From the NCBI RefSeq assembly GCF_000526215.1, contig NZ_JAFQ01000004.1, positions 5,952,001 through 6,016,000 of the forward strand: a stretch of DNA of 64,000 nt, in the 5' to 3' direction. The first letter of the stretch is position 1, and every line of letters starts with the position of its first letter. This DNA is from Nocardia sp. BMG51109. GTDB taxonomy: Bacteria; Actinomycetota; Actinomycetes; Mycobacteriales; Mycobacteriaceae. Below are positions 1-7,393 of this stretch, one piece after another. The position numbers and the translations under genes are program-made. A model generated the notes under the pieces. That model was not told where the DNA came from. It ran no database searches and saw only the letters and a list, made by a program, of their open reading frames with translations.

Positions 1-597
1 GGCGTACATCCCGTTGTCGGATCCGGTGACCAGCAGGGTGTACTCGCCGCCGTCGTGGGTGAACCTGAGCACGCCCGGCGACCGGTAGGTGTGGCTGTCG
101 GTGCCTACCGACTCCAGCGTCAGGGACTGCGCCGAAGCAGTGGGCTCGAACGTGGCCGTGACGGCCCAGCGCGGGTCGGGTGCATAGGTCGGCACGCCGT
201 CGAACCCGGCACGGGCGGGTGTTTCGGACCGGTATCCGACGAGCAGATACCGGTCGCGACAGGTGACGCCGATCTCGATGCCGGCGGCGGAGATCCGGAC
301 GTCGTCCGGGGTGGCGCTCAGATCGAGACCGCGGACCGTACTGAAGGATTCGCCGTCGTACGACATCGTCGCACCCTGCGGGTCGACGTAGAGTTCGGTG
401 CCCTGCTGCCACCATCGGCCGGGAAGTCCGGGGAATTCTTGCGGTGCCGGGTCGACCCAGTCGATGGATACCGCGGACAGCCAGCCGAACGGCCGGGACA
501 CGAACTGCTCCCAACCGGCGCGCCAAGCACGCCATTCCCTAGCGAATTGCTCCTCGTTGCGGTTCGGCGCAACCGCGGCTTCCTGGTTGTTCGTCAT
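1..597 (-). CDS. DUF1684 family protein (partial, 3' end outside window)
   Basis: From an ATG at 597 the minus strand is open for 199 codons to base 1 with no stop, so the C-terminus lies outside the window. The N-terminal half reads like the DUF1684 family: an EWRAWRAGW-type start, a GWLS motif near residue 40, then a hydrophilic beta-rich part that includes YRSPGVLRFTHDGGEYTLLV. Members are cytosolic proteins of unknown biochemical role. It is divergent from the XRE-cupin gene, with only 66 bases between the starts, so that regulator may control it. Family assignment is by recognition of the sequence pattern only. Confidence 0.7.
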   Translation of the reverse strand, partial: MTNNQEAAVAPNRNEEQFAREWRAWRAGWEQFVSRPFGWLSAVSIDWVDPAPQEFPGLPGRWWQQGTELYVDPQGATMSYDGESFSTVRGLDLSATPDDVRISAAGIEIGVTCRDRYLLVGYRSETPARAGFDGVPTYAPDPRWAVTATFEPTASAQSLTLESVGTDSHTYRSPGVLRFTHDGGEYTLLVTGSDNGMYA

Positions 598-663
598 GGT
601 CGAATCGTGCGGCTCGTCCCGCGGAACCGGCAAACAAACTTGCGGAAAATGCAAAATGGTCGA
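598..663. promoter_or_regulatory. Divergent promoter region with TTGC/GCAA dyad
   Basis: This 66-base region separates the DUF1684 gene from the XRE-cupin gene and must hold both promoters. It is AT-richer than its flanks and contains an inverted repeat TTGC (640-643) and GCAA (651-654). The dyad is a plausible operator for the adjacent regulator. This is inference from position and symmetry only. Confidence 0.3.
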
Positions 664-1287
664 ATGGCCGATCAGCTCGATACCATCCTCGCCGCGGTAG
701 GGCCGCGACTGCGCGCCGTGCGCAAAGCCCGTGGCATCACCCTGGAGCAGCTCGCCGAAACCACCGGCATCTCGGTGAGCATCCTGTCGCGTCTCGAGTC
801 CGGGCGCCGCCGCCCCACCCTCGATGTGCTGCTCCAGCTCGCGACGGCGCACCACGTCGCCCTCGACGACCTGGTCGGCGCGCCCGCCACCGGGGACCCA
901 CGCATCCGTCCCCGCCCGACGGTACGCAACGGCATCACCTGGCTACCGTTGTCCCGCAATCCAGGCGGACTCAACGCCTTCAAGCAGATCATTCCGGTCG
1001 ACCCGGACCCGCCCGAACACCCCGACCAGCAGGTGCACGAGGGCTACGAATGGCTCTACCTCATCACCGGCAGGCTACGACTCGTCCTCGCGGACAAGGA
1101 CTTCGTCCTCACCGCCGGCGAAGCGGCCGAGTTCGACACCCGCATTCCCCACGCCGCGGTGAATATCGGCCCCGACCCGGTGGAGCTGTTGATCATCTTC
1201 GGACAGCAGGGCGAGCGAGTCCATCTCCGTGCACACACCGCCGCCAAGCGCACGCCCCCACCGCCACAACCGGATTCGGACCACTGA
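664..1287 (+). CDS. XRE family regulator with C-terminal cupin domain
   Basis: This 207-residue protein has an N-terminal XRE helix-turn-helix (residues about 11-66, with GISVSILSRLESGRRRPT as the recognition part). A C-terminal cupin_2 domain follows (about 110-185, with VHEGYEWLYLITGRLRLVL). In this architecture the cupin senses a small ligand and the HTH represses or activates nearby genes. ATG 664 was chosen because it directly precedes the HTH; an in-frame ATG at 649 would add five residues, and the longer upstream extension is antisense to the DUF1684 gene. It probably regulates itself and the divergent gene. The ligand is unknown. Confidence 0.85.
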   Translation: MADQLDTILAAVGPRLRAVRKARGITLEQLAETTGISVSILSRLESGRRRPTLDVLLQLATAHHVALDDLVGAPATGDPRIRPRPTVRNGITWLPLSRNPGGLNAFKQIIPVDPDPPEHPDQQVHEGYEWLYLITGRLRLVLADKDFVLTAGEAAEFDTRIPHAAVNIGPDPVELLIIFGQQGERVHLRAHTAAKRTPPPPQPDSDH

Positions 1288-1392
1288 TCCACTCACCACC
1301 GGCCCGTTGCCGGCCTGTGGTGTAGCCTGCTGTTCGGCATCGGGAGGAGACGTGTTCCGGCGACGGAGCCGGAACTGTGGGGAGGGGACATC

Positions 1393-1950
1393 GTGCACTC
1401 GGTGGTTCGTGCCGGTTCGAGTCTGCTGATCGCCGGCCTCGGTGTGGCGGTGTTGGCGGGCTGCGGTTCCGGGAAATCGGGAAATCCTGTGGCGGAGTCG
1501 AGCGGTGTAGCCGCCCCGGCGACTTCGACGACGACCTCGACCACGGTCGTACCGGCAGCGTGCCGTAACCCGACCGTGGACACCCCCTTTGCCGAGGAGA
1601 TGAAGACCGCCCTGGCAGCGGTGGCCCTTCCGGCGGGAGCATGTATCACCTCCGTGGGCCCGATCACCAAACACGGCGAACCGGACAAGCCGACATTTCT
1701 CGTCAGTCTTCGCGTCCCCACGGCGGCGGGACCGGATGATCTCCGCCCCGTCGCCACGGACATCGCGCATGCGTGGAAGGGCAGCAGACTCGGGCCGGAG
1801 ACATCCGAGCTGCAGGTCACCAATTGGGGATACAGCGAGGCGAAGTACATGGATTACCTCACCGACCGGGACTTCCACAACCATCCGTGGGACGGGACGC
1901 CGTCTCGTGAAGCAGAACTGGCGCTATGGGTCGCCACGGCCCAGGGATGA
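1393..1950 (+). CDS. Putative secreted lipoprotein
   Basis: This 185-residue protein starts at GTG 1393, with GGAGGGG at 1381-1387 as ribosome binding site. It has a type II signal peptide: a positively charged start, a hydrophobic stretch and the lipobox LAGC with the lipidated cysteine at residue 24. A Ser/Thr/Ala-rich linker follows (about 30-55), then a globular part with two Cys residues. The domain is not one I recognise. It is probably anchored on the outer face of the cell membrane. It is monocistronic, convergent with the acyl-CoA dehydrogenase operon and separated from it by a hairpin. Confidence 0.7.
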   Translation: MHSVVRAGSSLLIAGLGVAVLAGCGSGKSGNPVAESSGVAAPATSTTTSTTVVPAACRNPTVDTPFAEEMKTALAAVALPAGACITSVGPITKHGEPDKPTFLVSLRVPTAAGPDDLRPVATDIAHAWKGSRLGPETSELQVTNWGYSEAKYMDYLTDRDFHNHPWDGTPSREAELALWVATAQG

Positions 1951-1975
1951 CCGCGGTTTCGTAGGGCCACCGCGG
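1951..1975. terminator. Candidate bidirectional terminator hairpin
   Basis: CCGCGGT (1951-1957) and ACCGCGG (1969-1975) form a perfect 7-base stem around an 11-base loop. The hairpin sits exactly between two convergent genes, starting right after the lipoprotein stop and ending 8 bases before the acyl-CoA dehydrogenase stop. There is no U-run, which is common for actinobacterial terminators. Confidence 0.45.
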
Positions 1976-1982
1976 CCGGAGT

Positions 1983-2897
1983 TCAGAGCTGGGCCAGGCG
2001 CGGGGCCGAGCCGGCGGTGCGGATGTGTGCCCCGGCCTCGCGCGTCAATTCCCTTGTACTGCCGAGTAATCCGTCCAGTACCAGCGTCCGCCGGATATGC
2101 CGTTGCAGGTCGTGTTCGGCGGTGAAGCCGATGCCGCCCAGGCACTGCTGGCAGTGGCGGGCGGCGGTGAGGGCCGCCTGGCCCGTGGCGGCCTTGGCGA
2201 GGAGGGCGCCGAGGGCGGTGTCGGCGTGGTGGAGGGTGGCCTCGGCGCCCTCCAGGGCTACGAAGGTTTCGGCGAGGCGGTGGCGGAGGGCCTGGAAGGA
2301 GGCGATGGGGCGGCCGAACTGCTTGCGCTCCAGCACGTGTTGCCGTGCCAGGGTCAGCATGGTGTGGCCGGTGCCCAGTAGCCACCAGGCGAGGGCGCGG
2401 CGGCCGGCGGCCAGGGCCTCGTCGGGGAGCCGATCCCCGGACGGGACCGTGCGCAACGGGAGTTCCTCGTCCACCGCCGCACCGGGTGCGCCGTCGCGGT
2501 CCCACACCACCCAGGTCCCTCCGGCGAACGGCAGTGGCGCCCAGCCGGTTTCGGTGAGTCCGGCGGCCTGCCGCGCGGCGTCCTCCGATGCGGCAGCCTG
2601 CGTCCCGGACTCGCCGCGCGGGTCGTATTGTCGAACAACGTCCTCCGATGCCACCGCCCCGTTCCCGCTGGACGAAAGATACTGCCGGACAACGTCGTTC
2701 AGGACGGCGGCGTGCGCCCCGGTCTCGCCGAGCAGCCGGAACACCAGCGGCACAGCGACTTCGGGCGCCTCGGCGAGTAACTCCGGCCAGCCCAGCTCAC
2801 CCAGCGCCGCGTCGAGCGCGCTTCCGGTGGTCGCGGCCATGGTCTTGCGCAGCGTCTCGGCGAGCAGGTCGAGCTCGGCCGGATCGAGTGCGGCCAC
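1983..2897 (-). CDS. Acyl-CoA dehydrogenase, beta-type partner subunit (FadE-like)
   Basis: This 304-residue protein has the C-terminal helical part of acyl-CoA dehydrogenases (RKQFGRPIASFQALRH, then CLGGIGFTAEHDL). The N-terminal lobe is shortened and the GGTxEIQ motif that carries the catalytic Glu is missing. That pattern fits the non-catalytic half of heteromeric alpha2beta2 dehydrogenases, known from mycobacterial steroid and branched-acid degradation. GTG 2897 follows the stop of the upstream alpha-type gene by two bases, with GGAAGGAG as ribosome binding site. Residues about 60-110 hold an imperfect tandem repeat containing DVVRQY twice. It is the last gene of the minus operon that begins with the Rieske oxygenase. 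Confidence 0.8.
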   Translation of the reverse strand: MAALDPAELDLLAETLRKTMAATTGSALDAALGELGWPELLAEAPEVAVPLVFRLLGETGAHAAVLNDVVRQYLSSSGNGAVASEDVVRQYDPRGESGTQAAASEDAARQAAGLTETGWAPLPFAGGTWVVWDRDGAPGAAVDEELPLRTVPSGDRLPDEALAAGRRALAWWLLGTGHTMLTLARQHVLERKQFGRPIASFQALRHRLAETFVALEGAEATLHHADTALGALLAKAATGQAALTAARHCQQCLGGIGFTAEHDLQRHIRRTLVLDGLLGSTRELTREAGAHIRTAGSAPRLAQL

Positions 2898-2899
2898 GG

Positions 2900-4024
2900 T
2901 TACTCCTTCCCCAGGTCCAGCAGGCGGCGGGCGATGATGTTGCGCTGGATCTCGGCGGTGCCGCCGTAGATGGTGGCGGCGCGCGAGTACAGGAATTCGG
3001 TGCGCCACGCCGGATCGGTGAATTCCACCGCGCCGGGCAGCAAGTCGCGCGCGGTGTCGAACAGGCGCTGTTCCGCCGTCGCCAGCAGCACCTTGTCGAC
3101 CGAGGTCTCCGCGCCGAGCCGGGCGCCGCCGGCGAGCCGCCGCTGGGTCGCGTGCGAGCGGCAGCGCACGGTGTGCAGGGCCAGGTAGGCGGCGCCCAGT
3201 TCGGCGTCGTCGGCGATCGCGGTCTGCTCCACGACCTGGTCCACTCGCGTGAACAGGTAGGCGATCCGGTGCCAGAAGCAGGTGGAACGCTCGTAGGGCA
3301 GCAGATCCATCGCCACCCGCCAGCCGTCCCCGGGATTGCCGAGCATGCGGTCGCCGGGCACCACCACGTCGTCGAGGAACACCTCGGCGAACTCGTCGAC
3401 GCCGTGCATGGTGCGCAGCGGCCGCACGGTGATGCCGGGGGAGTCCATGTCGACGAAGAAGGCGGTGATCCCGTCGTGCCCGGGCCCGGTGCGGGTGAGC
3501 AGTACGCAGCGGGCCGCGTACTGCGCCAGGCTGGTCCACACCTTCTGCCCGCTGATCACCCAATCGTCACCGCGCGCAACGGCTTTGGTGCTCAGCGAGG
3601 CCAGATCGCTGCCCGAGCCGGGCTCGGAGAAGCCCTGGCACCACTGCTCGCGACCGGACAGCAGCAGCGGCACCATCTCCGCGGCCAGTTCCGGCCGGGC
3701 GTAGCTGATCATCGTCGGCGCCAGCACCTCGATCATCGAATAGATGCCCGGCTCGGCCAGATCGCGGGAGGCGACCTCCTCACCGAGGACGGCGCGCAGC
3801 GCGGCCGGCCCGCCGAGCCCGGTCACCTCGGCGGGCCAGCCGTAGCGCATCCAGTCCGCGTCGTACAGCGCGCGCCGCACCCGCAGCAACTGCTCGACCT
3901 GCCCGTCCAGCGAATGGTCCGGGCCCGGCGTGAGATCGTTGGCGGCCAGCCAGTCCCGCAGGCCCGACCGGAACCGGGCAATCTGCTCGTCGGGGGTGCC
4001 GGCGATCGCGTCCGGCGCGGCCAC
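2900..4024 (-). CDS. Acyl-CoA dehydrogenase, alpha-type catalytic subunit (FadE-like)
   Basis: This 374-residue protein is a full-length acyl-CoA dehydrogenase: an N-terminal helical lobe, the flavin/substrate segment QGFSEPGSGSDLASL, the motif GQKVWTSLAQ, and the C-terminal IYGGTAEIQRNIIARRLL with the expected catalytic Glu. It should oxidise an acyl-CoA to the 2-enoyl-CoA, passing electrons to ETF. The start is GTG 4024. It lies 3 bases after the small unknown gene and 2 bases before its beta-type partner, so the two probably form one heteromeric enzyme. Substrate is not determinable; the operon suggests a cyclic or branched acid. Confidence 0.88.
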   Translation of the reverse strand: MAAPDAIAGTPDEQIARFRSGLRDWLAANDLTPGPDHSLDGQVEQLLRVRRALYDADWMRYGWPAEVTGLGGPAALRAVLGEEVASRDLAEPGIYSMIEVLAPTMISYARPELAAEMVPLLLSGREQWCQGFSEPGSGSDLASLSTKAVARGDDWVISGQKVWTSLAQYAARCVLLTRTGPGHDGITAFFVDMDSPGITVRPLRTMHGVDEFAEVFLDDVVVPGDRMLGNPGDGWRVAMDLLPYERSTCFWHRIAYLFTRVDQVVEQTAIADDAELGAAYLALHTVRCRSHATQRRLAGGARLGAETSVDKVLLATAEQRLFDTARDLLPGAVEFTDPAWRTEFLYSRAATIYGGTAEIQRNIIARRLLDLGKE

Positions 4025-4027
4025 CGG

Positions 4028-4378
4028 TCAGACCACCGGCTCGCGGACGATGTCGAGATACGCCGCCCCGGAATCGGGTACGCGCGGCTGCTTCCAGACC
4101 TCGACCGGGAACGACACCATCACCAGCGACTGCAACAGATGGAACAGGTTGCGGACCTCGTCGGGCAGATCGTCCCAGTCGTACTTGTCGCAGAAGTCCA
4201 TCGCCGGCTCCAGGCGGGGGAACACCGCGTCGTACAGCGCCTGCATCTCCTCCATCGAGGAGGCCAGCCGCTTGTTGTAGCGCTCCGGCTCGGTCGGCAG
4301 GATCCAGTCCGAGAACTGCGCGAGGTCGGCGAACTCGGCCGGCAGCTGCGGGGCGGGCTGATTACTGTGGACGGCCAT
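4028..4378 (-). CDS. Conserved small protein linked to the Rieske oxygenase, function unknown
   Basis: This 116-residue soluble, acidic and aromatic-rich protein (for example FADLAQFSDWILP and FCDKYDWDDLPDEVRNLF) has no signal peptide, no Cys cluster and no membrane segment. Its ATG lies 17 bases inside the end of the Rieske gene, so the two are translationally coupled. I do not recognise the family. The tight coupling suggests an accessory or stability subunit of the oxygenase, or a small partner in the same step. It does not look like a ferredoxin or a dioxygenase beta subunit. Confidence 0.65.
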   Translation of the reverse strand: MAVHSNQPAPQLPAEFADLAQFSDWILPTEPERYNKRLASSMEEMQALYDAVFPRLEPAMDFCDKYDWDDLPDEVRNLFHLLQSLVMVSFPVEVWKQPRVPDSGAAYLDIVREPVV

Positions 4379-5630
4379 TGCGGTACTCCTCGACGATGCG
4401 CTGGGCGGTCTTGTGCAGGTGGCGGAGCAGGATCTCCTGATCGTTGAGCGGGAACTCGGTGACCTCGCGGGTGGCGACCATGGTCTGGGTGGCCTCCAGG
4501 GTGTTCGCGTCCTGCAGTGCGTACTCCTTGAAGGTGACCGCGGCGAGTTCCTGGGCGAGCCGCTGCCGGGCGTTGCGGGCGGGCACGAAGTAGAGGCTCG
4601 CCTCGAAGATGTGCCGGTCCACGGCGGTCGGCCAGTAGTGGTAGGTGAGGTACCAGCCCGGCGCCCAGAACAGCAGCGAGAAGTTCGGGAAGAACTCGAA
4701 TTCGTCGACGCCCCAGGCCCGGTGCTTGGCCGGGTTGATGCCCTCGGGCAGCGGATCGAGGCCCTCGATGTCGGGGCGGTCCCACGGGCCGAACAGCCCG
4801 CTGCGCAGCACTCGCTCGATCGGCTTGACCATCGAGGGGTCCTTCGGCGGAGCCATGCCGCCCCAGGACGAGACCATCGAGTGCGGCGCGTCGATCTCGT
4901 AGTGCAGCGCCTCGTAGCCGACGTTGGCGAGCTTGTCGGCCTCGTCCTTGACCGCCTGCTTCATGTGCAGGATCGGCGCGTGATAGAACTCGGCGAACGC
5001 GTCGATGAACAGCTTCCAGTTGCTGCCGATCTCGGCGCGGTAGCTGAACACCTCGGTCATCTGCTCGAACGGGTAGCCCTCCAGGCCCTTGGCGAAGCCG
5101 CCCAGGTACTCGGTGAGGGGCTTGGCGTGCTCGTCGAGGTTGATGAAGATGAACCCCTCCCACACCTCGCACCGCACGGGCTTGAGCCCGAACTTGTCGT
5201 TGTCCAGGTCGAAGAACTCCTTCTCCTGCTGGACGAAGGTCAGGTCACCCTCCAGGCTGTAGCGCCAGGCGTGGTACTTGCAGGTGAACTGGCGGCAGAC
5301 GCCCGAGGTCTCCTCGTTCGGGTAGTCGTCCCAGACCAGCTTGTTGCCGCGGTGCCGGCAGATGTTGTGGAACGCCCGCACCACGCCCTTGGTGTCCTTG
5401 ACGATGATCAGCGAGGTGCCGATGCAGGACAGCTCCTTGGTGAAGTAGCTGCCGGCCTTGGGTAGTCGGTTGATGCGGCCGACGTTGAGCCAGTTCTTGC
5501 GGAAGATCGCCTGGCGCTCGGCCTCGTAGAACTCGGGGTCGATCGAGTCGGTGTAGTCGACGGGCGCGGTGCCCAGCTCGGGATAGTTCTCTGTCCAGCT
5601 TCCCGCGGCTGGTTTGGTGAAGTGTGCCAA
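4362..5630 (-). CDS. Rieske non-heme iron oxygenase, alpha subunit
   Basis: This 422-residue ring-hydroxylating oxygenase has an N-terminal Rieske [2Fe-2S] domain (C91-x-H93 and C117-x2-H120) and a C-terminal catalytic domain. The mononuclear iron site appears as AFAEFYHAPILH, with His at about 217 and 222. TTG 5630 was chosen because it directly precedes the homologous start MAHFTKPAAG and has AGGTAA just upstream; an in-frame ORF begins further up at 5708 but has no domain there. No reductase or ferredoxin is encoded nearby, so electrons must come from elsewhere. It is the first gene of a minus operon with two acyl-CoA dehydrogenases, so it probably hydroxylates an acid or its CoA ester. 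The substrate is unknown. Confidence 0.9.
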   Translation of the reverse strand: MAHFTKPAAGSWTENYPELGTAPVDYTDSIDPEFYEAERQAIFRKNWLNVGRINRLPKAGSYFTKELSCIGTSLIIVKDTKGVVRAFHNICRHRGNKLVWDDYPNEETSGVCRQFTCKYHAWRYSLEGDLTFVQQEKEFFDLDNDKFGLKPVRCEVWEGFIFINLDEHAKPLTEYLGGFAKGLEGYPFEQMTEVFSYRAEIGSNWKLFIDAFAEFYHAPILHMKQAVKDEADKLANVGYEALHYEIDAPHSMVSSWGGMAPPKDPSMVKPIERVLRSGLFGPWDRPDIEGLDPLPEGINPAKHRAWGVDEFEFFPNFSLLFWAPGWYLTYHYWPTAVDRHIFEASLYFVPARNARQRLAQELAAVTFKEYALQDANTLEATQTMVATREVTEFPLNDQEILLRHLHKTAQRIVEEYRNGRPQ

Positions 5631-5991
5631 CGGATTACCTTTCGTGGTCCGGCTGTGCGCCGACGGGTGTCGCGGGCGGGGACCTCTCGATGAGAATAGC
5701 ATTCTCACTTTTCGACTATCAGATTTCCATGCCGCCGTGGCGGTGTCAACGCCGACCGGTGTCGGGGGTCCCGGCAGCCGCCGGGGGTCGGGGCCGCATC
5801 TCCTTCGGGATGCGCGTGTAGATGGTGCTCTCCAAAATCCGTATATTGATTATCCAGTTATGAGAATATAGTTTCCATAGTGGCTATAGTGCCATCCAGG
5901 GCGAGGCGGATCCGCGTGAGCAGGCGGATCCGGTGTCGGCGGCGCCCCGGCGGCGAATCGGGTGCCGTCCGGCACCGAAGGAGGAACCACG
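5631..5991. promoter_or_regulatory. Divergent promoter region with TGAGAAT palindrome and 9-base direct repeats
   Basis: This region holds the promoters of the Rieske operon (minus) and the ABC transporter operon (plus). It contains a perfect palindrome TGAGAAT-AGC-ATTCTCA (5691-5707) and a weaker copy of the same 7-3-7 layout, TGAGAAT-ATA-GTTTCCA (5861-5877). Three head-to-tail 9-base units follow: ATAGTTTCC, ATAGTGGCT and ATAGTGCCA (5868-5894). The surroundings are AT-rich. The palindrome is a good operator candidate for a TetR- or MarR-type regulator that is not encoded next to it. The ribosome binding site of the plus gene is GAAGGAGG at about 5977-5984. Confidence 0.6.
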
Positions 5992-7377
5992 GTGAAACCG
6001 CAACGCATACTCGTTGCTCTGATGGCGTTCGCGCTCTTGGTGACCGCCGGCTGCGGCCGCGAGGGCGGAACGCGGGGGACCGAGGAGGGCTCGGGTCCCG
6101 CTCCGGCAGCGGCGACGGGCAACTTCGGCGACCTGACCGGAGTCTGCGGACCCGGCAGCGCGAAAAGCCCCTCGGCCCAGGGTGTTACGGCCGACGAGAT
6201 CGACGTCGGCACCTTCTCCGACATCGGCTTCACGAAGAACCCCGACTTCGTCGACGCCGCGAAGGTCTTCACCTCCTGGTGCAATGCCGCCGGGGGGATC
6301 AACGGGCGCAAGCTGGTCTCGAACCTGCGCGACACCAAGCTGATGGAGACGCGCCAGCGCATGCTCGACGCCTGTCGCGAGGACTTCTTCCTGGTCGGCG
6401 GGAGCGCCGCGCTGGACGGCCTGGGCGTGAAGGACCGGCTGTCGTGCCTGCTGCCCGAGTTCCCGGCGCAGGTCACCCAGACCGCGAACACCGGATCGGA
6501 TCTGCAGCTCGGCGCCGGCTCCTCGGCGTCGGAGCCGGTCAACCCGTACAGCGGTTTTCAGGACTGGCTGATCAAGGAGGCCTACCCGGATTCGGCCGGC
6601 GCGATCGGGATGATCAACGGCGACTCGCCCATCACCAAGGTCATGGGCGACAAGATGAGCGAATCGCTCACGGCGGCCGGGGCGAAGATCACCTACAACG
6701 AGCTGTACCCGATCGCGGGCGTCGCCGACTGGACGCCCTACGCGCAGGCGATCAAGTCCGCGAACGTCAAGGGCCTCATCTTCTTCGGCGACTTCCGCTA
6801 TCTTGCCAAGCTGGAGGACACGCTGACCAGCATGAACTACAAGCTGGACTGGATCGACGCGAACGCCAACTCCTACAACCAGATCTTCCTCGACGGCGCG
6901 AAGAACTCGCTGAGCTCGCAGAACAACGTGCTCGACATGAGCGGCACCGCGCCGCTGGACGCGGCCGACCGGGTGCCGGCCGTCAAGCAGCTGAAGGATC
7001 TGTTCGAGCAGTACGCCCCGGATGCCGACATCACCTTCCAGGTGCTGCGCGCGTTCCAGTCCTGGCTGCTGTTCGCGAAGTCGGCGTCCAGCTGTGGTGA
7101 CACCCTCACCCGCTCGTGCGTGTACAACACCGCGAGCAAGGAGACCGCGTGGACCGCCGGCGGGTTGCAGGCGCCGATCGATCTGTCCCGCCCGCTCGCC
7201 GAGCAGACCCGCTGCTTCAACGTGCAGAAGGCCACCCCGGACGGCTGGGAGACCGCCGACTTCAAGCCGAACAACGGCGAGTTCCGGTGCGGCTTCACGC
7301 CTTACCGGTACACCCGCGACTTCGGTAAGCCGACCACGCTGGCCGATGTCGGCAAGAGCATGAACGACCTGAAGTGA
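5992..7377 (+). CDS. ABC transporter substrate-binding lipoprotein, branched-chain amino acid (Liv) type
   Basis: This 461-residue protein starts at GTG 5992 behind a strong ribosome binding site. It has a type II signal peptide with lipobox VTAGC (Cys at 21). The mature part is a periplasmic-binding-protein type 1 fold of the LivJ/K class: GVTADEIDVGTFSDIGF near residue 60, then NAAGGINGRKL. In actinobacteria this family brings many compounds besides amino acids to the permease, including aromatic and branched acids. It heads an operon with the LivHM fusion, LivG and LivF. Given the downstream beta-oxidation genes, the ligand is probably a catabolic acid, but the sequence does not name it. 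Confidence 0.9.
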   Translation: MKPQRILVALMAFALLVTAGCGREGGTRGTEEGSGPAPAAATGNFGDLTGVCGPGSAKSPSAQGVTADEIDVGTFSDIGFTKNPDFVDAAKVFTSWCNAAGGINGRKLVSNLRDTKLMETRQRMLDACREDFFLVGGSAALDGLGVKDRLSCLLPEFPAQVTQTANTGSDLQLGAGSSASEPVNPYSGFQDWLIKEAYPDSAGAIGMINGDSPITKVMGDKMSESLTAAGAKITYNELYPIAGVADWTPYAQAIKSANVKGLIFFGDFRYLAKLEDTLTSMNYKLDWIDANANSYNQIFLDGAKNSLSSQNNVLDMSGTAPLDAADRVPAVKQLKDLFEQYAPDADITFQVLRAFQSWLLFAKSASSCGDTLTRSCVYNTASKETAWTAGGLQAPIDLSRPLAEQTRCFNVQKATPDGWETADFKPNNGEFRCGFTPYRYTRDFGKPTTLADVGKSMNDLK

Positions 7378-7393
7378 CGGAGCTTTCGCACTG

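Noticed and set aside
55..663. N-terminal 200-residue extension of the XRE-cupin protein
   Set aside because: It is antisense to the DUF1684 gene, has no domain and lacks a ribosome binding site; the HTH starts at ATG 664.
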